Assembly (NCBI GenBank): GCA_947627415.1
Contig: CANQVU010000007.1
Span: forward strand, 1 to 40,742
Origin: an uncultured Clostridia bacterium
Lineage (GTDB): Bacteria > Bacillota > Clostridia > TANB77 > CAG-508
DNA length: 40,742 bases
Direction of reading: 5' to 3'
The position numbers and the translations under genes were made by a program. The notes under the pieces are model-generated. The model was given only the letters and a program-made list of their open reading frames with translations, was not told the origin of the DNA and ran no database searches. This document shows, one piece after another, positions 30,764-38,357 of the stretch; position 1 is the stretch's first letter; each line of letters opens with the position of its first letter.

Positions 30764-32926
30764 ATGAAAATAATAAAAAGAGATGGAACAATTGTCGCAT
30801 ATAATCCAGAAAAAATAAGAATCGCAATTCAAAAAGCTAATAATGAAGTTTCTAAAAAAGAAAAAGCATCAAAAGAGCAAATTGATGATATTATAAAATA
30901 TATAGAAGAACTTGATAAAGCAAGAATTCTAGTTGAAGATATACAAGATATTATTGAAGAGAAATTAATGTCTCTTGAAAAGTTTAAATTAGCAAAAAAA
31001 TATATTACATATCGTTATACGAGAGAATTAGTTAGAAAAGCTAATACAACAGACCAATCAATTAAAGAATTAATTGAGGGAGAAAGTGAATATTGGAACA
31101 ACGAAAATTCTAACAAAAATGCTAAAGTGGTAACAACACAAAGAGATTACTTAGCAGGAATCACAAGTACAGATATAACGAGAAGATTTTTACTTGCAGA
31201 TGATATAGTAAAAGCACATGATGCAGGAATTATACATTTTCATGATGCAGATTATTTTGCTCAAAACGCTCTTCATAATTGCGATTTAATAGATTTAGAA
31301 GACATGCTACAAAATGGTACTAATATTAATGGAGTTATGATTGAAAAGCCACATAAATTTCTAACAGCTATGACAATTGCAACTCAAATAATAACAGCTG
31401 TAACATCTAGTCAATATGGTGGAGCAACTGTTACAATGACACATCTTGCCCCATTCGTAAGAGATAGCTATAATAGATATCTAAAAAAATACGAAGAAAG
31501 AAAATTATCTAAAGAACAATGCGAAAAATTTGCAAAAGAAGATTTAAAAAAGGAAATAAAAGATGGTGTTCAAACTTTCCAATATCAAATAAATTCTATG
31601 ACTACAACAAATGGACAATCTCCATTCTTAAGCGTATGTTTCTATTTAGGAGAAACAGATGAATATAAAGAAGAACTTGCTATGATTATCGAAGAAATGC
31701 TAAAACAAAGAATTCAAGGTATGAAAAATGAAAAAGGTGTATATATTACACCAGCATTTCCAAAATTACTATATGTTCTTGAAGAAGATAATATAAAAGA
31801 AGACAGTAAATACTGGTATTTAACAGAGCTTGCTGCTAAATGTACAGCAAAAAGAATGGTTCCAGATTATATTTCTGAAAAGAAAATGTTAGAATATAAA
31901 ATAGATAAAAATGGCAATGGAAATTGTTATCCTTGTATGGGATGTCGCTCATTCTTAACACCATATGTAGATCCTAAAACAAACAAACCTAAGTATTATG
32001 GAAGATTTAATCAAGGGGTTGTAACAATAAACTTAGTAGATGTAGCATTATCATCTAGTAAAGATATGAATAAGTTTTGGGATATATATGAAGAAAGACT
32101 AGAATTATGCCATAGAGCACTTCAAGCAAGACATCAAAGATTGAGTAAAGCAACAAGTGATGTAGCACCAATATTATGGCAACATGGTGCACTTGCAAGA
32201 CTTAAAAAAGGTGAAAGTATACACGATTTATTACATGGTGGATATTCAACCATTTCATTAGGATATGCAGGACTTTATGAATGTGTAAAATATATGACAG
32301 GAAATAGCCATACTGATAATGGAGTAGGTAAAGAATTTGGACTAAAAGTTATGCAAAAACTAAATGATAAATGTAAAGAATGGAAAGAAGCAGAAAATAT
32401 AGATTACAGCGTATATGGAACACCAATCGAATCAACAACATATAAATTTGCAAAATGTTTAAAAGATAGATTTGGAGTTATTGAAGGTATTACAGATAGA
32501 GATTATATAACAAATTCTTATCACGTACCTGTATTTGAAGAAATAGACGCTTTCGAAAAACTTAAATTAGAAAGTGAATTCCAAAAATTAAGTCCAGGTG
32601 GTGCTATATCATATATAGAAACACCAAATTTACAAAATAATATTGAATCTGTATTACAAGTTATCAAATTTATTTATGATAATATAATGTATGCAGAATT
32701 AAACACAAAATCAGATTATTGCCAAAAATGTGGATTTGATGGAGAAATTTTAATAGATGATAATTTAGAATGGTATTGTCCAAATTGCGGAAATAGAGAC
32801 CATGATACCTTAAATGTAGCAAGAAGAACTTGTGGATACATAGGAAGCAATTTCTGGAATAGAGGTAGAACACAAGAAATAAAAGAAAGAGTATTACACT
32901 TAGATAATAAAGATTATAAAGAATAA
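30764..32926 (+). CDS. nrdD: Anaerobic ribonucleoside-triphosphate reductase
   Basis: ATP-cone N-terminus (MKIIKRDGTIVAYNPEKI), CYPCMGCRSFLTPY, C-terminal CQKCGFDG...CPNCGNRD zinc motif and RRTCGYIG. Confidence 0.95.
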   Translation: MKIIKRDGTIVAYNPEKIRIAIQKANNEVSKKEKASKEQIDDIIKYIEELDKARILVEDIQDIIEEKLMSLEKFKLAKKYITYRYTRELVRKANTTDQSIKELIEGESEYWNNENSNKNAKVVTTQRDYLAGITSTDITRRFLLADDIVKAHDAGIIHFHDADYFAQNALHNCDLIDLEDMLQNGTNINGVMIEKPHKFLTAMTIATQIITAVTSSQYGGATVTMTHLAPFVRDSYNRYLKKYEERKLSKEQCEKFAKEDLKKEIKDGVQTFQYQINSMTTTNGQSPFLSVCFYLGETDEYKEELAMIIEEMLKQRIQGMKNEKGVYITPAFPKLLYVLEEDNIKEDSKYWYLTELAAKCTAKRMVPDYISEKKMLEYKIDKNGNGNCYPCMGCRSFLTPYVDPKTNKPKYYGRFNQGVVTINLVDVALSSSKDMNKFWDIYEERLELCHRALQARHQRLSKATSDVAPILWQHGALARLKKGESIHDLLHGGYSTISLGYAGLYECVKYMTGNSHTDNGVGKEFGLKVMQKLNDKCKEWKEAENIDYSVYGTPIESTTYKFAKCLKDRFGVIEGITDRDYITNSYHVPVFEEIDAFEKLKLESEFQKLSPGGAISYIETPNLQNNIESVLQVIKFIYDNIMYAELNTKSDYCQKCGFDGEILIDDNLEWYCPNCGNRDHDTLNVARRTCGYIGSNFWNRGRTQEIKERVLHLDNKDYKE

Positions 32927-32954
32927 AGGCATATATAATGGGGGTTAAATATAA

Positions 32955-33447
32955 ATGAGATATAACAAAATTAGAAAAATGGATATATCAGATGGACCAG
33001 GTGTTAGAGTATCAATATTTATGCAAGGATGTACTTTTAACTGTAAAGAATGTTTTAATCCAGAAACACATGATTTTAATCGGTGGGAAAGAATTTACTG
33101 ATGAAACAATAGATAAAGTATTGAAACTATGTGAAAATGAAAATGTAAAAGGATTATCAATTTTAGGAGGAGAACCGCTTCATCCTAATAATATCGAAGG
33201 AACTACAAAACTTGCAAAAGCCTTCAAAGAAAAACTACCAAACAAGAATTTATGGATATGGTCAGGATTTACATTTGACAAAGATTTAAAAGATAAAGAA
33301 GTAATGAAATATACTGATGTATTAGTAGATGGAAAATATGTTGATGAGCTAAGAAATCCTACTCTAAAATGGAAAGGCTCAGAAAATCAAAGAGTAATAG
33401 ATGTAAAAAAGAGTTTAAATAGCAATGACGTAATTTTATATGAATAA
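32955..33447 (+). CDS. nrdG: Anaerobic RNR-activating radical SAM protein, read through a +1 shift at CGG 33081-33083 (about 163 aa joined)
   Basis: ATG 32955: [42 protein letters not shown] + [14 protein letters not shown]...[10 protein letters not shown]. Confidence 0.93.
33081..33083 (+). other. +1 recoding site: AAT|CGG|T, read as AAT-(C)-GGT
   Basis: Zero frame ends NRWERIY*; +1 restores NGGKEFTDE. Confidence 0.86.
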
Positions 33448-33465
33448 TTATGTGATATATAAAGG

Positions 33466-33498
33466 GCTATAAGTTTAGAAATAAATTTATAGCTTTTT
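33466..33498 (+). terminator. Terminator-like hairpin after nrdG
   Basis: GCTATAA-...-TTATAGC followed by T-rich tract. Confidence 0.6.
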
Positions 33499-33564
33499 AT
33501 ATAAAAATGCTACAATCGCTATCGTCTTTGAGATTTATTCCTTTTAGTCGCAAACTCAAATTGC

Positions 33565-33595
33565 AAGAACAAGGGTGCCCAGGCGATTTGTTCTT
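33565..33595. repeat. Intergenic inverted repeat/structured element
   Basis: AAGAACAA-gggtgcccaggcgat-TTGTTCTT, with outer TTTGAG/CTCAAA (33527/33555) complementarity. Confidence 0.45.
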
Positions 33596-33660
33596 ATTAT
33601 GAAACTATAATTAGTATTTTTTACGTCTAATATAATATAGAACAAATTAAGGAGATAAAA

Positions 33661-34167
33661 ATGGATGAATTAGTAATTAAAGCTAAAAAGGGAGATAAAG
33701 AGGCTTTCACTGAATTAATTATAAATATGGAGGATGAGCTATATAAAATAGCAAGAACAAAATTGATTAATGATGAAGATATTTTTGACGCCATACAGGA
33801 AACAATGATTTCAGCATTTAAATCATTACATAAGTTGAAAAATGAAAAATATTTTAAGACATGGATTATAAAAATTCTTATAAACAAATGTAATGATATA
33901 TACAAAAGTAAAAAAGCAACTATTATATCTTTAAATGAGGATATAAAATTAGATGAGACCAATAACTTTTCAGATAATAATTTAAATTTTGAATTTATAA
34001 TTAAGTGCTTAAATTATGATGAGAGAATTGCTATAACTTTATATTATCTTGAAGAATACACAACAAAAGAGATAAGTAAAATTTTGAAAACGAATGAGAA
34101 CACTATAAAAACAAGAATAGCAAGAGCAAAAGTTAAAATTAAAAATAATTATAAAGGAGAAATTTAA
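33661..34167 (+). CDS. ECF-type RNA polymerase sigma factor
   Basis: Sigma-70 region 2 (DAIQETMISAFKSLHKLKNEKYFKTWIIKILINKCNDIYK) and region 4 (YYLEEYTTKEISKILKTNENTIKTRIARAKVKIK). Confidence 0.9.
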   Translation: MDELVIKAKKGDKEAFTELIINMEDELYKIARTKLINDEDIFDAIQETMISAFKSLHKLKNEKYFKTWIIKILINKCNDIYKSKKATIISLNEDIKLDETNNFSDNNLNFEFIIKCLNYDERIAITLYYLEEYTTKEISKILKTNENTIKTRIARAKVKIKNNYKGEI

Positions 34168-34169
34168 AA

Positions 34170-35339
34170 ATGAAAGATAATTTAGATAAAAAGATAAAAG
34201 AAGCGTTTATAAAAGAAATAGATAAACCTCTTGAATATGAGAATATAATAAAAAATGCTCTTAATAAAGAAGAAAATACTAATAAATTTAAAATTTTAAA
34301 ATTAGTAGCATGTTTTTTATTAGTGACAATATTAATAAGCTCAGTATTATTTTCGAAAAATATTTTAGCTTTTATAAACTATTTGTTAAGAAATGATTCC
34401 AGAGATGGAATAAAAGAAGCAATAGATAATGGTTATATACAAGAAGTTAAGATGAAATACATTAATTCTAATGGAACAAATGTTAAAGTTTCAGAAATAC
34501 TAATGGATGATTACAATTTATCTATAATATTCGATATAGAAATCCCGGAAATTGAAAATATTGAAGAGTTATATAATATTAATTTACCTAACTTAATAAT
34601 AACAGATGATGAAAACAAGTTTATAGTTGCAGAATTTGAAGGCCCAGAAAAATATGAAGAATTTTGCAAAGAAAACAATATTGAAAAATCATATAACAAT
34701 ATTGCATATTCTAATGGTGGATATGAAGGAAAAATAGTAACAAAATATGACAAAACTATTGAATATATGTATACAACTTATTCTGATAATTTTCCTAAAA
34801 GCAAAAAGTTATATATAAGTTTCGATAAAATAATACTTGAAAATAATAAAACTGCTGAACAAACTACAGTAGAGGGAGATTGGAATTTAGAGGTGAATTT
34901 ATCAGAAGAAATATATAATAGAGAAAAAACAGTATATAGAGTTAAAAATTGTACAAGAGATGATTTAATTGTTACAAAAGCAGAAGTATCAAGCACAGCA
35001 ATGAAAATTGAGTGGATAACAAGATGGGGAGATCCTGTATATTCAGAAAATGATAGTGAAGAAGAAAAACAAAGAAAAACAGAAGAATTTTTCAATAATA
35101 CCCACTCTGTTAGAAATATTCTTATACAAAATGAGTATGTAGAAAATAGCGAAGGTAAAAGATTTTATCCTGTAATAAATAGCAGTGATGGAAACGGTGG
35201 ATATAATCAAATGTTAAATGGCATGTTTAGGCATTGGCAAACATTTAATTTAACTAAATACAATTCAACAGATAGTTTAAAAGTAGTTTTTGAATTTAAT
35301 GATGAAAAAATAATAATAGAACTTGAAAATAAAAAATAG
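34170..35339 (+). CDS. DUF4179-type anti-sigma/membrane protein
   Basis: Immediately follows the sigma factor; one TM near residue 50; DUF4179-like extracellular part. Confidence 0.65.
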   Translation: MKDNLDKKIKEAFIKEIDKPLEYENIIKNALNKEENTNKFKILKLVACFLLVTILISSVLFSKNILAFINYLLRNDSRDGIKEAIDNGYIQEVKMKYINSNGTNVKVSEILMDDYNLSIIFDIEIPEIENIEELYNINLPNLIITDDENKFIVAEFEGPEKYEEFCKENNIEKSYNNIAYSNGGYEGKIVTKYDKTIEYMYTTYSDNFPKSKKLYISFDKIILENNKTAEQTTVEGDWNLEVNLSEEIYNREKTVYRVKNCTRDDLIVTKAEVSSTAMKIEWITRWGDPVYSENDSEEEKQRKTEEFFNNTHSVRNILIQNEYVENSEGKRFYPVINSSDGNGGYNQMLNGMFRHWQTFNLTKYNSTDSLKVVFEFNDEKIIIELENKK

Positions 35340-35452
35340 TAATAGAATAAATTATAGCAGATACATTTTTTGTATAATGAATCAAATACAAAAACTCTCA
35401 AATTACAAAAATTGTCAGACTTATGAATTAGTAAAAAATTAGTTTTAGTAAA

Positions 35453-35494
35453 AACAACAAATAAGAAGAAAATTCTTATTTGTTGTTTTTTTGT
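35453..35494 (+). terminator. Terminator hairpin
   Basis: AACAACAAATAAGAA-gaaaa-TTCTTATTTGTTGTT followed by T's. Confidence 0.8.
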
Positions 35495-35585
35495 GTTGAA
35501 AAATAAAATTTAGTAATTTATAATTATAAATTGTATAATGAAAAAATAAATGGGAATAATCCAAGTATTAATAGGAGAAGAGTTT

Positions 35586-36548
35586 ATGATTTTATCATTA
35601 ATTCTAATAATACTAGGATTTATTTTTCTAATAAAAGGAGCAGATTTCTTAGTAGATGGTTCAAGTAATATAGCAGAAAAATTTCACATACCAGAAATAA
35701 TAATAGGATTAACAATTGTGTCAATAGGTACATCTATGCCAGAATTATTTATTAGTATAACATCTGCAATAAATGGATATCCAGATATGTCTATTGGAAA
35801 TGTAATAGGAAGTAGTATTTCTAATTTGTTGTTAATTTTAGGAATATCAACTATTATAAAACCAATAAAATTCAAAAGAGAAACAAGACTAATAGAAATA
35901 CCATTATGTTTATTTATTTCAATTATTTTTATAGTTATTTGTAACATAGAACAAAATGTAACGAGAACAGATGGGATAATACTTATTTTTATATTTATAC
36001 TTTTTATTATATATACAATTGTTATGTCTTTTAAAGGAGAAAAATTTGATAAAGAAGATTATATAACTGTTGAAGAGCAAAAAAATACTAATAAATGGTC
36101 TACCTTAAAGGATATAATATTTATAGTTTTAGGTCTTGTTGCATTAAAAATAGGTGGAGATTTAACTGTAGACAACTCAGTTAATATAGCAAAGACTCTA
36201 GGATTAAGTGAAAAGATTATAAGTATAACTATTCTTGCAATTGGTACAAGCCTTCCAGAATTAGTCACAAGTGTATCAGCATCAATAAAAGGAGAAAGTG
36301 ATATAGCAATTGGGAATATCTTAGGCTCAAATATTTTTAATATGTTATTAGTAATTGGAACATCGTCTTTAATAAAGCCAATAACATATAATGCTATTTA
36401 TAATAAAGATATGATTATATTATTAGTAGCAACATCTTTACTCACTTTATTTTCAATTCTTCCACAAAAAAATGAAATGAATAGGACTAATGGGGTTATT
36501 TATTGTATAATATATATAGTATATGTGACAAGCTTATTTTATATATAG
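35586..36548 (+). CDS. CaCA family sodium/calcium exchanger
   Basis: Duplicated alpha repeats: GLTIVSIGTSMPELFISITSAINGYPDMSIGNVIGSSISN and ITILAIGTSLPELVTSVSASIKGESDIAIGNILGSNIFN. Confidence 0.93.
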   Translation: MILSLILIILGFIFLIKGADFLVDGSSNIAEKFHIPEIIIGLTIVSIGTSMPELFISITSAINGYPDMSIGNVIGSSISNLLLILGISTIIKPIKFKRETRLIEIPLCLFISIIFIVICNIEQNVTRTDGIILIFIFILFIIYTIVMSFKGEKFDKEDYITVEEQKNTNKWSTLKDIIFIVLGLVALKIGGDLTVDNSVNIAKTLGLSEKIISITILAIGTSLPELVTSVSASIKGESDIAIGNILGSNIFNMLLVIGTSSLIKPITYNAIYNKDMIILLVATSLLTLFSILPQKNEMNRTNGVIYCIIYIVYVTSLFYI

Positions 36549-36560
36549 GGGGTAGTATAT

Positions 36561-36890
36561 ATGGCAACATTTGAAGATTTTATGAAATTAGATATTAGAG
36601 TAGGTACAATAATATCTGCAAATAAATTTGAAAAAGCAAAAAGGCCTGCGTATCAGCTAGAGATAGATTTTGGCAAAGAAATTGGCATAAAAAAATCATC
36701 TGCACAAATAACAAATATCTATTCATTAGATGAATTGATAGGCAAACAAATATTAGCAGTAGTTAATTTTCCTACAAAACAAATAGCAAACTTTATATCA
36801 GAAGTATTAGTACTTGGTACATACAGTAAAGATGGAGTAGTACTAATTTGCCCAGATAGAAAAGTTGAAAATGGAGATAAATTAGGATAA
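36561..36890 (+). CDS. csaA: tRNA-binding-domain protein, CsaA-like
   Basis: FMKLDIRVGTIISANKFEKAKRPAYQLEIDFG; QITNIYSLDELIGKQILAVVNFPTKQIANFISEVLVLG. Confidence 0.9.
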   Translation: MATFEDFMKLDIRVGTIISANKFEKAKRPAYQLEIDFGKEIGIKKSSAQITNIYSLDELIGKQILAVVNFPTKQIANFISEVLVLGTYSKDGVVLICPDRKVENGDKLG

Positions 36891-36923
36891 TGGCAAAAAA
36901 GGGGACAGACCCCTTTTTTGCCA
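36891..36923 (+). terminator. Terminator hairpin after csaA
   Basis: TGGCAAAAAAGGGG-acaga-CCCCTTTTTTGCCA. Confidence 0.75.
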
Positions 36924-36965
36924 AATAAAAAAGTTAGAGAAATCTAACTTTTTTATTTATTTGTA

Positions 36966-37009
36966 TTGACAAATCTAAAATTCGTAGTATAATGTTAGAG
37001 TACTCTAAC
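36966..37009 (+). promoter_or_regulatory. Promoter with overlapping/adjacent operator palindrome for the DtxR/MntR-type regulator
   Basis: TTGACA (36966-36971), 16-nt spacer, TATAAT (36988-36993), then perfect 16-bp palindrome GTTAGAGTACTCTAAC (36994-37009). Confidence 0.75.
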
Positions 37010-37027
37010 AAAGGAGATGTATTTTTT

Positions 37028-37478
37028 ATGCTTACAAAAACTCAAGAAGAATATTTAAAAACTATATATATTTTACAAAATGAAGAAAAAAAAGCTAGAG
37101 TTACAGATATAGCCAAAATATTAAATAAAACTAAGCCCACTGTAAACTATGCAATAACTAATTTAAAAGAAGCAGGACTAGTAAACTACAAAACATATGG
37201 AGATATATCATTAACAGATATGGGTAAGAAGTATGGTAAAAAGATACTAGAGGCTTATGATATAGTGTATCTATTTTTAAACGGAATATTAGAATTAGAG
37301 CCTGACAAAGCAGAATCCGAAGCAGAAAAAATAAAGATGGCTATTAACGACGAAACACTAAATAAATTAGCAAAATATACGCATAAAACGTTGGGGTTAT
37401 ATAGCTTAGAATGTGGGTATGATATTAATAATGAGAAATGTAGGTCATGTGTAAGAAGAACTCGGAACAAAAAAATAG
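37028..37478 (+). CDS. DtxR/MntR-family metal-dependent regulator, terminated via a +1 shift at CGG 37463-37465 (149 aa)
   Basis: LTKTQEEYLKTIYILQ..., VTDIAKILNKTKPTVNYAITNLKEAGLV; +1 reading gives ...CRSCVRRTGTKK* at TAG 37476-37478, separating it from sufC. Confidence 0.82.
37463..37465 (+). other. +1 recoding site: ACT|CGG|A, read as ACT-(C)-GGA, leading to stop four codons later
   Basis: Zero frame runs through intergenic hairpins and fuses in-frame to SufC; +1 ends GTKK*. Confidence 0.75.
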
Positions 37479-37483
37479 AATTT

Positions 37484-37514
37484 GAGGAAAAAGGGGACAG
37501 ACCCCATTTTCCTC
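37484..37514. repeat. Intergenic hairpin sharing GGGGACAGACCCC with the element at 36901
   Basis: GAGGAAAAAGGGG-acaga-CCCCATTTTCCTC; a second hairpin GGTCGC...GCGACC follows at about 37523-37542. Confidence 0.6.
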
Positions 37515-37573
37515 ACTGTAGGGGTCGCACTCTAGGGCGACCTGGAATAAAACAACAAAGAAAGGATAGAATT

Positions 37574-38314
37574 ATGAACAACAATTTATTAGAAGTAAAA
37601 GATTTATATGTAAATGCTGAAGGAAAAGAAATATTAAAAGGAATGAATTTAAAAGTTAATAAAGGAGAAATTCATGTAATTATGGGACCAAATGGTTCAG
37701 GAAAATCAACAACAGCAAATGCAATACTTAATAATCCTAGTTATATAAAAACAAATGGAACAATTACATTTGATGGCGAAGACATAACAAATTCAAAAAC
37801 AGATGAAATAGCACGAAAAGGAATTTTTATGTCTTTTCAATTACCAGAGGAAATACCTGGAGTTTCAGTTACTAATTTTTTGAAATATGCAAAAAATAAA
37901 GTTACCGGAAAACCAGTTAAAATTTTTGAATTCAAAAACGAACTCAAAAAATATATGGAAGAATTAAGTATGAATCCAAGTTATATGGAAAGAAGCTTAA
38001 ATGTTGGCTTTTCTGGTGGAGAAAAAAAGAAAAATGAAATTCTTCAGCTTTTAGTATTAAATCCAAAACTTGCAATTTTAGATGAAACTGATTCTGGACT
38101 TGATGTTGACGCAATAAAAACAGTATCAAAAGGAATAGAAATGTTTAAAAACAAGAAAAATGCAGTTTTGATAATAACACATAATACAAAAATTTTAAGT
38201 AACTTAAAACCGGATTATGTTCATGTTTTAGTTGATGGCAAAATAGTTAAAACTGGAGATTATAAACTTGCAAAAGAAATTGAAGAAAATGGATATAGTA
38301 AATATAAGAATTGA
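37574..38314 (+). CDS. sufC: Fe-S cluster assembly ATPase SufC
   Basis: ATG 37574 MNNNLLEVKDLYVNAEGKEILKGMNLKV; GPNGSGKSTTANAIL; FSGGEKKKNEILQLLVLNPKLAILDETDSGLDVDA. Confidence 0.95.
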   Translation: MNNNLLEVKDLYVNAEGKEILKGMNLKVNKGEIHVIMGPNGSGKSTTANAILNNPSYIKTNGTITFDGEDITNSKTDEIARKGIFMSFQLPEEIPGVSVTNFLKYAKNKVTGKPVKIFEFKNELKKYMEELSMNPSYMERSLNVGFSGGEKKKNEILQLLVLNPKLAILDETDSGLDVDAIKTVSKGIEMFKNKKNAVLIITHNTKILSNLKPDYVHVLVDGKIVKTGDYKLAKEIEENGYSKYKN

Positions 38315-38357
38315 AGAAGAGCTATGTCCTCATACATTAAAATGAAAGGAATTAGAA

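Noticed and set aside
32992-33081. N-terminal part of ORF 32992-33447 ([30 protein letters not shown])
   Set aside because: Out-of-frame translation of the true nrdG 5' end; the real start is ATG 32955 in another frame.
22152-33567. 12-nt inverted match TTGCAATTTGAG between 22153 and 33556
   Set aside because: Short and AT-rich; could easily be chance and flanking sequence does not match.
2192-37465. Random sequencing/assembly indels as the explanation for all broken genes
   Set aside because: Indel errors in such AT-rich DNA would be expected mainly in A/T homopolymers. Here all nine are a C immediately before GGA/GGT at a codon boundary. A motif-specific systematic error cannot be fully excluded without reads, so this remains a required control, but it is not the favoured reading.
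2192-37465. Simple reassignment of CGG to another amino acid
   Set aside because: Changing the meaning of CGG does not correct the frame; zero-frame stops follow quickly in several genes (immediately in the ABC gene, two codons later in ruvB) and the downstream homology is always in +1.
2192-37465. Pseudogene decay
   Set aside because: Affected genes include polA, typA, ruvB and nrdG; both halves retain intact motifs, and no other frame breaks or internal stops of a different type were seen.
2192-37465. Classical P-site slippery codon or SD-stimulated (prfB-like) programmed frameshift at each gene
   Set aside because: Preceding codons differ (CGT, CTT, TTA, AGG, ATA, GAC, AAT, AAT, ACT), and no consistent upstream SD-like element or downstream hairpin was found.
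36992-38314. Genuine DtxR-SufC fusion protein
   Set aside because: The linker is encoded by intergenic hairpins; sufC has its own ATG with upstream purine-rich sequence; the CGG rule supplies a stop for the regulator.
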